Positions 17,479 through 25,320 of a stretch of 64,000 bases of DNA are shown one piece after another (position 1 is the first letter of the stretch; each line of letters begins with the position of its first letter). A model generated the notes under the pieces. It searched no databases, was not told the DNA's origin, and saw only the letters and a program-made list of their open reading frames with translations. Origin of the DNA: Aquitalea magnusonii (GTDB taxonomy: Bacteria; Pseudomonadota; Gammaproteobacteria; Burkholderiales; Chromobacteriaceae); the NCBI RefSeq assembly GCF_003202035.1, contig NZ_QJKC01000001.1, positions 159,309-223,308 of the forward strand, written 5' to 3'. The position numbers were made by a program, and so were the translations under genes.

Positions 17479-18447
17479 ATGATTAAAGTATTGTCCTTAT
17501 CCCTGCTACTGGCCAGCGCCAGCGCAGCCGCCCAGGTTTACACCTGTACTGACCCGCAAACCGGTCGACCCATCTATAGCAATTACCCCGGTTGTACGGT
17601 GATGAATACCGGGCAACCCGCACCTAGCCAAGTGGTGCAGCCCGCTACGCCGGCGCAGACCACACCGCAGCCCGTACCCACCGCGCCAGCCATGCCGCCC
17701 GTGCAGGGTTTTACCCCACAGCCAACTCTGGCAGCCAGTCAACAGCTACCCCCTCTGCCGGTTGTTACTCCTGCGCCATCCTTGCTGGCGCCGATCTTCC
17801 AGGCAATCAAATGGCCATTGATCATCATGCTGACGGTGGGCGTGCTGGCCGTGATGCTGCCCAAGCAGCGACGCGGCTCACGCGGCCGTGGCAAGCAGCC
17901 TGATCGCAGGCAGGAACCGCGCACGGTATCGGCGCCCGAGGCGCTGCCGGAGCAGGAGTCTCCGCCTGTGGTTAAAAAGCCGATGGATTACGGCAATGCG
18001 CGCTTCTGCCTGAAAAACAAAAAACTATTGTCCGAGCGCGAGCAGGGCTGTTACTGGCGGCTGGTAGAGCACCTGTCGCCGGATTTCATTGTGCTGGCCC
18101 AGGTGGGTTTCAGCCAGATCCTCAGCACCAAGGGCGGTACTGGCGAACAGAACAAGGCGCTGTACGGCACCATGCGCCAGAAGGTGGCGGACTTTGTGGT
18201 ATGCCGCAAAGACCTGAGCGTGGTAGCGGTAATCGAGCTGGACGACAGCAGCCACCGCGGTAAAGAAGAACAAGACAAAAAGCGCGATGCCGCGGTGCGC
18301 CAGGCTGGACTGCTGGCCTTCCGTCTACCCAATACCCCCGGCAATGAGCCGGTGAAGAACCTGGCGGATGTGTTGCGGCGGATGTACCTGGGCGCAAATT
18401 CCGTATCATCTACTACGGGGCAATCTCCCGCAGCGAAGGAAGCATGA
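17479..18447 (+). CDS. Periplasm-to-cytosol membrane protein with DUF2726 nuclease-like domain
   Basis: The 322-aa product begins with a signal sequence and a short Cys-containing DUF4124-like segment (Y-T-C-T-D). A Pro/Gln/Thr-rich spacer (about 50-105) leads to a single membrane helix (about 108-128) and a very basic stretch. The final 150 residues form a DUF2726 domain, which belongs to the PD-(D/E)xK-like fold, with A-D-F-V-V and V-I-E-L-D-D at the expected core positions. The basic residues after the helix predict that DUF2726 is cytosolic and the N-terminus is periplasmic. The gene overlaps the next by four bases (ATGA). It is GC-richer than the genes to its left. Confidence 0.7.
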   Translation: MIKVLSLSLLLASASAAAQVYTCTDPQTGRPIYSNYPGCTVMNTGQPAPSQVVQPATPAQTTPQPVPTAPAMPPVQGFTPQPTLAASQQLPPLPVVTPAPSLLAPIFQAIKWPLIIMLTVGVLAVMLPKQRRGSRGRGKQPDRRQEPRTVSAPEALPEQESPPVVKKPMDYGNARFCLKNKKLLSEREQGCYWRLVEHLSPDFIVLAQVGFSQILSTKGGTGEQNKALYGTMRQKVADFVVCRKDLSVVAVIELDDSSHRGKEEQDKKRDAAVRQAGLLAFRLPNTPGNEPVKNLADVLRRMYLGANSVSSTTGQSPAAKEA

Positions 18448-19136
18448 TGAAGCGAAGATTGGCAGCGGGTTTCTCCCTGTTGGCGTTGGCGAGTACCGCG
18501 CAGGCTATGGAGGTGGAAGTACGCGGTCATGCCGTGCTGATGTCCGGGCCGGTAACCGGCATCGAGCTACGGGTGCTGGAAAGCACGCTGGAGAGTCATC
18601 CAGACATCAGCACTGTGGTATTGAGAAATTCACATGGTGGCGATGCCCGTACCGGCTACGCAGTGGGAGAGTTCATCCGCGCGCACAAGCTCAATACCGC
18701 CTTGTCCGGCTTTTGCATATCCTCCTGCTCTCGTATGTTCCTGGGTGGTGTGCAACGGCAGTACTCCGATGAGCAGTCACAGGAAAAAACCTTTGTCGGC
18801 CTGCATGGGAACTATGCTCCCGATGGAAGCCTGCAAGCGAATCGCATGGGCTACCTGAAAGAGTGGGTCATCAAATACAGCGATGGCAAGGCCAACCCCG
18901 ACCTGGTGGAGCAGTGGGTGCACATCCCCAATCATCACGGTTATATCGCTTTTTATCACCGTGATGCCAACATCCTGCCGGGTACGCAAAAGGTGATGCT
19001 GTGCCAGGGCACAGAGGATAAAGGCAAGCGACAGGAGCAATGCGCCAAGCCCGATATGGGCGATGCGCTGGCTAATGGGATTGTCACCTCATGGGCGATA
19101 TATCCCTTGCGTGACAACAGGCAACAAGCTGACTGA
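18444..19136 (+). CDS. Periplasmic ClpP/crotonase-fold protein (COG3904-like)
   Basis: The 230-aa product has a signal peptide cut after A-Q-A (about residue 21). Its core reads like the ClpP fold of predicted periplasmic proteins: V-V-L-R-N-S-H-G-G-D-A, then A-L-S-G-F-C-I-S-S-C-S-R-M-F-L-G-G. The Ser of the S-C-S segment sits where the nucleophile is found in this family. Downstream His residues (V-G-L-H-G) could complete a catalytic site. Translational coupling to the DUF2726 gene suggests that the two act together across the inner membrane, with the ClpP-like protein outside and the nuclease-like domain inside. Confidence 0.7.
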   Translation: MMKRRLAAGFSLLALASTAQAMEVEVRGHAVLMSGPVTGIELRVLESTLESHPDISTVVLRNSHGGDARTGYAVGEFIRAHKLNTALSGFCISSCSRMFLGGVQRQYSDEQSQEKTFVGLHGNYAPDGSLQANRMGYLKEWVIKYSDGKANPDLVEQWVHIPNHHGYIAFYHRDANILPGTQKVMLCQGTEDKGKRQEQCAKPDMGDALANGIVTSWAIYPLRDNRQQAD

Positions 19137-19146
19137 GGTTGGTTAA

Positions 19147-19519
19147 ATGCACAAGCTGATAGGCTGGTTTATTGACGCTTTAAGGCTGGGGGCGTTGCTT
19201 GTGCTCTTGCTGTGATGGGGCTGTAATACAACCGCACTTCCAGATTTCCAGCTGGGTGGGCGCTCATTTCTCCTGGACCAATAGTCGCCAGCTTTGGGAT
19301 GCTTGGGTTGGCTTGCTGGTTGAAGGCATGTTCATACAACTCATCATGGCCAGCATCACCGTGCCGTTGCTACTGCTTATTTATCACCATCATGCCACCA
19401 AGGTGGCACTAGCCCTTTCAGTTGTTTTTATCAAGCGCGCCATGGCTGGCGCGGCGATGCCGGCGATCCTGTTCTTGATGCAGCAGTATGGGGAGGAGTT
19501 AGCGGGGCGCAAGGCGTAG
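19147..19519 (+). pseudogene. Small membrane protein, probably frameshifted
   Basis: An ATG at 19147 begins a hydrophobic 22-codon frame that stops at 19215. A second frame, open from 19199 to 19519 (starting at a TTG), encodes two membrane segments, with I-M-A-S-I-T-V-P-L-L-L-L-I-Y in the first. Together they look like one small membrane protein of about 120 aa broken by a one-base shift near 19200. Alternatively the second frame is a separate gene of 106 aa. It follows the ClpP-like gene closely and may be its third partner. Confidence 0.4.
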
Positions 19520-19638
19520 TTTGATGACGTTATCGTAATTGACGTATGATGCATTATGCATGAGCGGCTTTGCAGGTCGCGCATTTCTGCAGCTTGTCAT
19601 GTGGCAAATTTTTTGCCGCAGCCTGTCTTGGAGGCGTT

Positions 19639-20409
19639 ATGAGTGATGATTCGTTGTCGGTGTTTACTGCCCAGGCCCGCAAGGTTCTGGGGTTTTATGT
19701 GTACGCACTGACTGATCCGCGTACGCGAGAGATTTTCTATGTGGGCAAGGCTTCTGCCAACAACCGTGCGTTTGATCACCTAAAAGCCAAACCCTCCGAA
19801 TCCAGAAAGTCGCAGCGAATTGAGGATATTCTTGGTGCTACCGGGGATTGGCCCTTGGTGGAGGTGCTGCGATATGGGTTGCCGGATGAGGAAACTGCTT
19901 TTGAAGTTGAGGCGGCCATTATTGACGCGATAGGTCTGGAGAACCTGACTAATGAGGTGCGTGGACATGGTGTGCAGCGTGGTCGCATTCTGGCTTCCGA
20001 GGTGAATCGTTTTGCAGCTGATCCGGTGGCCGTAAGTACTCTTAATCAGCCGTACATGTTGTTTTACATTCAGAATACTTACTCTCCGACGCTGTCCGCC
20101 ATGGAGGTGTACGACAGTGTTCGGCAGTTCTGGCATGGGGTAAGTGCCAAGGAGCGTGAGTCCCTGGAGCATTCAACAGCACTGGGTGTGGTCGATGGTG
20201 TGGTGGTGGCGGCCTATGAGATTGCACAGTGGTTTGGTGCTGGCGCAACCATGTCCAGTCGTGCGCTGCGTGTCGGGGCGGAGGACCGTTGGGAATTCGT
20301 TGGCAGGCAGATCCCTGATCATGAGTTGATTGGCAAATTGTTGGTGGATGATGAAGGCCAGCCTATTCCAGCGCGGCAGAAGGGTTATAGCTATTTGCCG
20401 TTGAAGTAG
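19639..20409 (+). CDS. GIY-YIG nuclease family protein (LEM-3-like)
   Basis: The start is set at the ATG at 19639, which has GGAGG four bases upstream; the longer frame from 19570 adds 23 unlikely residues. The 256-aa product shows the GIY-YIG core in the form F-Y-V-Y-A-L ... I-F-Y-V-G-K-A, followed by R-A-F-D-H and an E-x3-I-D element. It ends with L-T-N-E-V-R-G, as in LEM-3-like bacterial members. The C-terminal half (about 130-256) is an unknown domain. Such enzymes cut DNA with a single-metal GIY-YIG site. The gene sits just inside the candidate attachment site at 20530. Confidence 0.8.
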   Translation: MSDDSLSVFTAQARKVLGFYVYALTDPRTREIFYVGKASANNRAFDHLKAKPSESRKSQRIEDILGATGDWPLVEVLRYGLPDEETAFEVEAAIIDAIGLENLTNEVRGHGVQRGRILASEVNRFAADPVAVSTLNQPYMLFYIQNTYSPTLSAMEVYDSVRQFWHGVSAKERESLEHSTALGVVDGVVVAAYEIAQWFGAGATMSSRALRVGAEDRWEFVGRQIPDHELIGKLLVDDEGQPIPARQKGYSYLPLK

Positions 20410-20529
20410 GGATGCGGTGGAGGTCAGCAATGGTTCAAGTCGATATGGCATGAAATCGGAGTACGATTGCCCCAAATCGGCCCCAAATTTACGAAAGCAG
20501 CCTTGTAACGTAGAACTGGCTTAAAACGG

Positions 20530-20556
20530 CCCTGGGTTCGATTCCCGCCTCCACTA
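20530..20556 (+). other. Remnant of tmRNA/tRNA 3' end; possible attachment site
   Basis: GGGTTCGATTCCCGCCTCCAC, ending in TA where CA is expected, has the T-loop and acceptor end typical of tmRNA or tRNA genes. Nothing upstream can fold into the rest of such an RNA, so it is only a 3' end, as left by integration of a mobile element. The final CCA is mutated to CTA. A terminator follows directly. The similar site at 11050 would be the other arm. Confidence 0.5.
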
Positions 20557-20589
20557 AATTCACATGTCACCGAAAGACATGTAACGACA

Positions 20590-20624
20590 AAACCCCGATA
20601 GCTTAAGGCTTTCGGGGTTTTTTC
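20590..20624 (+). terminator. Intrinsic terminator after the RNA-gene remnant
   Basis: AACCCCGA (20591-20598) pairs with TTCGGGGTT, with an inner AGC/GCT step, and is followed by six Ts. A smaller ACATGTC/GACATGT hairpin precedes it. It is arranged like the terminator of an ssrA gene. Confidence 0.75.
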
Positions 20625-20682
20625 TTAGTCACGCTCAGTCGGGAGCGGTCTCGCAGTGGCACACAAGAGGCGCAAGGGTCAA

Positions 20683-20979
20683 ATGCAAATAACCCGCTCG
20701 TATGCACTGCTGTTCATCGTGCTGAATACGCTGCTCGCTGCATGGCTTTTCAGCCCTTGCGCCCCATTCATACGGTCACTGAGAGGGACTCCGGTTGCGG
20801 TGTTTGCCATCAGCTTCGCACTCGTCCTGGTGTCCTTGCTGATTATCATCGGGCGGGTGGCAGTCGATGACATAAAGAAAAGGAAGACCATCCCGACGCA
20901 GCTTTTCCTGTTCGGGTGTGGTTCGCTGGTTTTATTCAAGGTAGTTGCGAGTCGGGTGGCCAACTCTTGCGTCCATTGA
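20683..20979 (+). CDS. Hypothetical membrane protein, 98 aa
   Basis: The product has three hydrophobic stretches (about residues 6-24, 36-56 and 70-88) and a basic loop (I-K-K-R-K-T) between the last two. No family is recognised. An AAGGG lies ten bases before the ATG at 20683; a longer frame from 20656 adds nine mostly basic residues. It lies directly outside the candidate attachment site and on the same strand as the terminator before it. Confidence 0.45.
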   Translation: MQITRSYALLFIVLNTLLAAWLFSPCAPFIRSLRGTPVAVFAISFALVLVSLLIIIGRVAVDDIKKRKTIPTQLFLFGCGSLVLFKVVASRVANSCVH

Positions 20980-21083
20980 GGGTGTACTCGAAGTGGCTCG
21001 AAGCTGCGGTTGCAACAGATAGGCCGGGACTGACCCTCTGATACCCGCAAGTCCAGCCGCCGGGGGCTTGCTGCAGCTGATAA

Positions 21084-21110
21084 AGAAAAGCCGCATCATG
21101 CGGCTTTTCT
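21084..21110. terminator. Bidirectional terminator
   Basis: AGAAAAGCCGCA, loop TCA and the exact complement form a 12-bp stem with A/T tracts on both sides. It separates the small membrane protein gene on the plus strand from the converging pair at 21128-22137. Confidence 0.8.
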
Positions 21111-21127
21111 GTTGAGTGGGAGGCATC

Positions 21128-21346
21128 TTATTGACGGGTGAATTCAGCATCCAGGCCGCCGCCTTGCAATCCGGGCTGGTGAATGGGATAGGCATTGCCA
21201 TTTATCACAGCCTGGCCCATGCGCGGTTTTCCGCTGCTAACGGCTTGCAATCCGTTTTGCCCCGCCATGGTGACTCGTATTTGCTGCTGGGCCACCCTGG
21301 GGTTGAGCATTGGCCAGTGCTGACCTGCATCGATGATTTCATTCAT
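21128..21346 (-). CDS. Hypothetical small protein, 72 aa
   Basis: The product is Gln/Gly-rich and soluble, and I do not recognise it. A TTG start at 21382 would overlap the stop of the upstream gene and give 84 residues. The ATG at 21346 has AAAGG upstream and I prefer it. It is probably cotranscribed with the 252-codon gene before it. Confidence 0.5.
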   Translation of the reverse strand: MNEIIDAGQHWPMLNPRVAQQQIRVTMAGQNGLQAVSSGKPRMGQAVINGNAYPIHQPGLQGGGLDAEFTRQ

Positions 21347-21378
21347 GCGCTGTCTTTCTGTGTGACGGGTAATAAAAC

Positions 21379-22137
21379 TCAAATATCCAGATCTGCAACA
21401 AACTGCACCGCCTTGTCGCCCAGCTTGTCGATAACGCTCTGTCTGACTTTGCTGTAAATATCGTCATCCAGCGTCATGGTATTGGTGGATTTGTATAAAG
21501 TCATGCTGGAGGTGGAATAGGTAAACCAGAGAAAGCCGGTGGTGGTTTCGGTGGTATTGAAATAGAAGGAGGCGTTTTTCATCACTACCGAGCCATTCGA
21601 CAAACTGCAGGGGGCGATCTGGAAGTTGCCTGCGCTTACACTGCTGCTGGCGCTATTCCATAACAGCAGGCCGTGGCTGTTTTTATCCAGCGCACCCAGA
21701 GCGTCGATAGTGGCTTGGGATACAGCGGCTTCGTCGTCTGATGCAATGGCCTTCAGTATTTCAAGCACAGCCTTGTTCATGGCAAATGAATCGCCAGAGG
21801 CATTGTATTTTTCAAACTGGAAAGCCTGAATCACCCAGCCCAATGGCTCCAGAACACTTTGATAAAATGCATACCACTGCTCGGTTTGTGCCTCTCTGTC
21901 ATATTTTTTATTCGCCGCCAGCTGTGCCAGCAATGTGGAATTCAATACGTCTGATTTGTTCTGCCTATCCAGGCCAGCCACAAAGGAAACCAGGCTGCCA
22001 TCCACCACATAGCCGCCTTTGCTGTCAACGGGTGGCGGTGTGGGGCTGTCTTTTAATAAACCGGCCGGCAAGGCCAGATTGCTGCTGGGTAATTGCAGGC
22101 TATTGATAAAGTCGAGACGTTCTGAAATGCCAGGCAT
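21379..22137 (-). CDS. Hypothetical protein, 252 aa
   Basis: This is a soluble acidic protein without signal peptide. It begins with a Pro-rich segment (about 25-40), then a helical part, and from about 165 it has alternating Ser/Thr-rich hydrophobic strands (T-E-T-T-T-G-F-L-W-F-T-Y-S) suggestive of a beta sandwich. An AAGGAAA motif is placed six bases before the ATG. I cannot assign a family. It is followed at once by the 72-aa gene, and the pair may be a small cargo or effector unit. Confidence 0.6.
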   Translation of the reverse strand: MPGISERLDFINSLQLPSSNLALPAGLLKDSPTPPPVDSKGGYVVDGSLVSFVAGLDRQNKSDVLNSTLLAQLAANKKYDREAQTEQWYAFYQSVLEPLGWVIQAFQFEKYNASGDSFAMNKAVLEILKAIASDDEAAVSQATIDALGALDKNSHGLLLWNSASSSVSAGNFQIAPCSLSNGSVVMKNASFYFNTTETTTGFLWFTYSTSSMTLYKSTNTMTLDDDIYSKVRQSVIDKLGDKAVQFVADLDI

Positions 22138-22482
22138 GATGATTTCCTTCGGTTAACTGAGAAAAATCGCTCAAACAGCCAGCCGCTTAAAACCGCAGCA
22201 GTGTCACCCGTCGGCATGCTTGACGGGGCCCATGGGTGGCATCGGTACGGTGGCTTTTAATGGTATCGGGTAGCGTCCATTTGGCAGACATTTCACGCAA
22301 GCCACACTCTTTCCTTTTCTGACTAAAACCTCTGTCGGAGCTAGCCCGGTCCCGTCAGCGCGAGCCGACGCAGACGTGCCGCTCAGGGTTTTAAGCGGTC
22401 GGCTGTCCGCAGCGGCGCGACGTTAGCGCGCCGCAAGTTCCGGCCGCGCCCTGGGCGGTGCGGATGGGGCGGGAATTCGACG
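22138..22482. other. Intergenic, no gene supported
   Basis: GC-rich stretch upstream of the 252-aa gene. Several minus-strand frames overlap it and the dispersed element that follows, but they have the composition of repeat-derived frames and no ribosome sites. Confidence 0.4.
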
Positions 22483-22575
22483 CGCTGCGGGTCGCCTTTT
22501 CTTTGGGTACTTTCTTTTGGCGAAGCAAAAGCAAAGTACCTCGCCGGCGGGGCGAGACCCGCGAAGTAGGTTTTT
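22483..22575. repeat. Dispersed proteobacterial intergenic element with imperfect hairpin
   Basis: The stretch around GTCGCCTTTTCTTTGGGTAC and TTGGCGAAGCAAAAG is a sequence I recognise from intergenic regions of many beta- and gammaproteobacteria. Its centre is a near-perfect hairpin: TACTTTCTTTTG (22508-22519) against CAAAAGCAAAGTA (22526-22538). It yields spurious Lys/Arg-rich frames on the minus strand that are often annotated as hypothetical proteins. Its function is unknown to me. Confidence 0.55.
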
Positions 22576-22796
22576 CTGTCGGTATTTCGTTGAAAGGTTC
22601 AGGGTGGAAATCTGCAACGCGGATGATGGTATGTATGCAGTTGCCGCGTGGTAGATGGCAAGGAGAGCCTGCTTGGCCAAGCCCTTCCTCACCTCCAATG
22701 CCATCACCCGACAAGTTCTGCCGGATGATGCTTGTGTTGCCGTAACATCACAAGAATATAGCATTCTTGCATTGTTCAAAATTGAAATTACAAAAT

Positions 22797-23711
22797 CTAT
22801 TTTTGTACGCGACTGGCTGCCTCGTATTTTTCAGACTGATTTGGAATTAGTAGCGCCGTATAAGCACGGCGATCAAGGATGCAAAGAAAGTCATATTCAT
22901 ACCCCGTATCCGGAGTGAGTTGCCCCTGTTCGGGATTCAAGATTTGAACTCCATAGCTTTGGCAGGCTTGTACTAACAAATTTCTATCAACTAGATGTAA
23001 ATCGTTTCTACTCTTAATGGCGGCTAGTAGTCTGGCAGATCTTTTGTGCGTAGTAGCGTATGTAGAAATGCTTGTCATGTCTAGATAAGTTATTGCGGAT
23101 GAAATGTTTTGCGCATTAGCTGCCGCTGCTTGTAGTATTTGTTCTCCAATATTGGCGGTAAACTCAAAGCCACTTGGCCTGAGAATAAATACATCTTGAT
23201 CGAGTACTATATAGTCAAAGTCGATGTCAAGCCTGAAGATGGAGGATGTCATCATTTTTAAAAGGCCGCCGTCAATCCAGGTTAGTTTTGATTTTGTAAT
23301 TCCTTTAAATTGACTGGCTCTTCGAAATGCGTATAGCTTCCTATTCTGATTGTCAGTAAAAATGGCGTAATAATATTCTAAATCTGCGATGGCATCTAGT
23401 GCGTGTACGTCACTAGGTAAGTTTGATAAAGAGATTACACTATCCAAATCTCGTAGATATGCTGTATTTAAAGCAATTTTTAACTGCTCCTCGGATGAGT
23501 ATTTTTCCGCAGGATCGAATGTTTTCATGGCCCCCGCTGAAGCAGGAAGCCCCAGTCTGGAAATGGTTTCTAGCAGCATTGTTTTTAGTTCATTTTGCAC
23601 TTGCACTGCCACTGGAATTTGAATATGTCTTGGGTTTTGAGATTGCGCATCCTCAAAAAATCCATATAGAGTAACCAGTGTTATATTTTGCGAATTGAAG
23701 TTCATTGCCAT
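22797..23711 (-). CDS. kwaB: Kiwa defence protein KwaB (DUF4868)
   Basis: KwaB is the cytoplasmic effector of the Kiwa antiphage system and works with the membrane protein KwaA. The 304-aa product has the DUF4868 core: L-Y-A-F-R-R-A, then a strand K-L-T-W-I-D-G, then F-R-L-D-I-D-F-D-Y-I and V-F-I-L-R-P-S-G-F-E, all typical of KwaB. The length fits. The start is the ATG at 23711 (an ATG two codons later is also possible). It lies 18 bp after kwaA on the same strand, the standard order. It is very AT-rich compared with the core genome. Confidence 0.88.
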   Translation of the reverse strand: MAMNFNSQNITLVTLYGFFEDAQSQNPRHIQIPVAVQVQNELKTMLLETISRLGLPASAGAMKTFDPAEKYSSEEQLKIALNTAYLRDLDSVISLSNLPSDVHALDAIADLEYYYAIFTDNQNRKLYAFRRASQFKGITKSKLTWIDGGLLKMMTSSIFRLDIDFDYIVLDQDVFILRPSGFEFTANIGEQILQAAAANAQNISSAITYLDMTSISTYATTHKRSARLLAAIKSRNDLHLVDRNLLVQACQSYGVQILNPEQGQLTPDTGYEYDFLCILDRRAYTALLIPNQSEKYEAASRVQK

Positions 23712-23729
23712 TCCGAATTAATATAATAA

Positions 23730-24257
23730 TTATTTATCAAAAAGTAAAAAATCTGTAATTCTTATGGGTTGTATTTCAATGTTTGGCGCAAGGAAATTTT
23801 TCTTGGTAATTAATACGTGCGATACGGAGTTGTTTCCTGATTGTGCATTGGGCCTTATTGAAAGTACTCGATAGCCTGCCAGGGAGAAGAAGAAATTCAT
23901 ATAATAAATTTCCATGTTGCCAAATATGTATACAACAAAGAGAAGGGCACATAGTGCAGAGTATAAATCTTGTATCGTCGTTACTGCTGACTGAAAAAGA
24001 GGTAGCAGCATGGCAAATATATAAGTGATTAATTGTTCGCGATTGTCTGTAACGTTTTCGGGGCGTATTCTTTTTCTATCATTTTGTTTGATTGCATAGA
24101 TTATTCTTAGCGCAAGATATGCATTTGGGATTAGTGCAAGGCTAATAAATGTAGGGAAATATATTTCCCATGGAACCAAGCCAATTCCTCTGATTGCCAT
24201 TAGGATGAATAGTGGTGCCATACACGCAAGTACCAGCATCAGTCTCATGAAGTCCAT
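23730..24257 (-). CDS. kwaA: Kiwa membrane sensor protein KwaA
   Basis: The 175-aa product has four hydrophobic segments (about 5-22, 30-52, 75-95 and 100-122) and a polar C-terminal tail, which is the layout of KwaA. KwaA forms a membrane complex that detects phage attachment or injection and controls KwaB. AAGGAAG lies five bases before the ATG. The gene is first in the two-gene operon. The identification depends mainly on topology, size and the adjacent KwaB, since KwaA sequences diverge strongly. Confidence 0.8.
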   Translation of the reverse strand: MDFMRLMLVLACMAPLFILMAIRGIGLVPWEIYFPTFISLALIPNAYLALRIIYAIKQNDRKRIRPENVTDNREQLITYIFAMLLPLFQSAVTTIQDLYSALCALLFVVYIFGNMEIYYMNFFFSLAGYRVLSIRPNAQSGNNSVSHVLITKKNFLAPNIEIQPIRITDFLLFDK

Positions 24258-24831
24258 TTGGCTTCCTTTTCACTTGTACTGACTTGATCTTGGTTTCGAT
24301 AAGAATTGCATGCTATTCTTCATTGAGTTTCGGTTCTATCAAGAAATTCATCATTATCTTTCTATATCATCTTGGATTGTCTGTAATTCAAAATATTAGG
24401 TTGATAAATAATTTTGGTAATGTGTAAAATCGACACCTAAATGACAAAGGCACACTCGCGTGTGTGCCTTTGTCATGAAAATACGTCAACGATTTATGTC
24501 AAATGTAGCAATCTGTTTCATCTTTCAAAACCTGAATGGCCATGCTTATTGTTTTCAATGGATTGCCTGTCATGTCGTTTGCGTCGCATGAAAAATATTA
24601 AGCCAAAGTATGGAAATATGACAGAGGGAAGGCTAATGGTGAAATTTACAGTACACTAGATTTTTGGGCTAGCCCATTTGTAAAAATTAACCGTGATGTT
24701 GGATTGGTGGCACACGCGCCGCTTGATCTTGAATAGAAGAGGAAGGTGAGGGGGGAGGTGGTGCGTACAAAGGTTGCGTTATGTCGCAGGCGGTTCTGCT
24801 GAGCTATAGAGAGAGAATTTTATTCTAGTAT
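24258..24831. other. AT-rich intergenic region upstream of Kiwa
   Basis: No convincing gene is seen. A 72-codon plus-strand frame (24441-24659) begins inside a perfect hairpin and shows no motif. The kwaA promoter should lie in the left part, and the 3' end of the tns-exonuclease transcript in the right part. Confidence 0.45.
24441..24476. repeat. Perfect 15-bp inverted repeat
   Basis: ATGACAAAGGCACAC and its exact complement flank a 6-base loop (TCGCGT). It lies between the end of the Tn7-like operon and kwaA. It can act as a terminator in either direction, although T tracts are weak. Confidence 0.55.
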
Positions 24832-25320
24832 TCAAGCGCGTTGATTTTTTTCGTTCATCCAGGCCATCCAGCCCGCTCTATGAGCTTGCGCATCGTATAA
24901 GGCATGATGCCACGGCCGCTGTTCAGTATGAAATTTATTGACGGCAGCATGGTAAGCACCTGTATCGATCATGGGCCTCAGGTCCAGCCAGCCATTAAGG
25001 TTTTTTAATGGAATATCACCCAACGCTTGCAGCAGAATTTCTTTGTCGAGAAAAGAATCACAGGCGATGATGATTGATCGCGGTAGCGTGTTAAGCCATT
25101 CAGCTATTGGCTTATTGATTTCTTCGTAAGAGGCCAGATGTGCAGGGTGTTTGCCAAGATGTGGCAGAACATTGCTGACGACAAAGCTGTTGCACTTCCC
25201 AAGTGGGAAGTCTGTTACTTCAAGATAGAACTCCCGCTTTCCATCCTCACTAACCATTGCCAAGCTTATCAACCCCCTATCTTCTGGGTTGGTATATTCA
25301 GTATCAAGAAATAAAATCAT
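24832..25320 (-). CDS. DEDDh 3'-5' exonuclease in the Tn7-like operon
   Basis: The 162-aa product is a compact DEDDh exonuclease. It has F-L-D-T-E-Y near the N-terminus (catalytic D and E), an Asp in I-A-C-D-S-F, and H-H-A-L-Y-D-A at about 137-143 (catalytic H and D). It is closest in layout to small Rv2179c-like exoribonucleases. I place the start at the ATG at 25320 because AAGGAA lies nine bases upstream; a TTG at 25326 is possible. It overlaps the 3' end of tniQ by 17 bases and so is translationally coupled to the transposition operon. That makes it a likely accessory part of this element rather than a chance neighbour. Confidence 0.8.
   Translation of the reverse strand: MILFLDTEYTNPEDRGLISLAMVSEDGKREFYLEVTDFPLGKCNSFVVSNVLPHLGKHPAHLASYEEINKPIAEWLNTLPRSIIIACDSFLDKEILLQALGDIPLKNLNGWLDLRPMIDTGAYHAAVNKFHTEQRPWHHALYDAQAHRAGWMAWMNEKNQRA

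Noticed and set aside
20530..20556. Complete tRNA or tmRNA gene
   Set aside because: Only the T-loop and acceptor end are present; upstream sequence cannot form the other arms and the CCA is changed to CTA.
22391..22779. Two overlapping minus-strand frames rich in Lys and Arg
   Set aside because: They arise from the dispersed hairpin element and lack ribosome sites.
24441..24659. Plus-strand frame of 72 codons
   Set aside because: It starts within a perfect inverted repeat, has no ribosome site and no motif.
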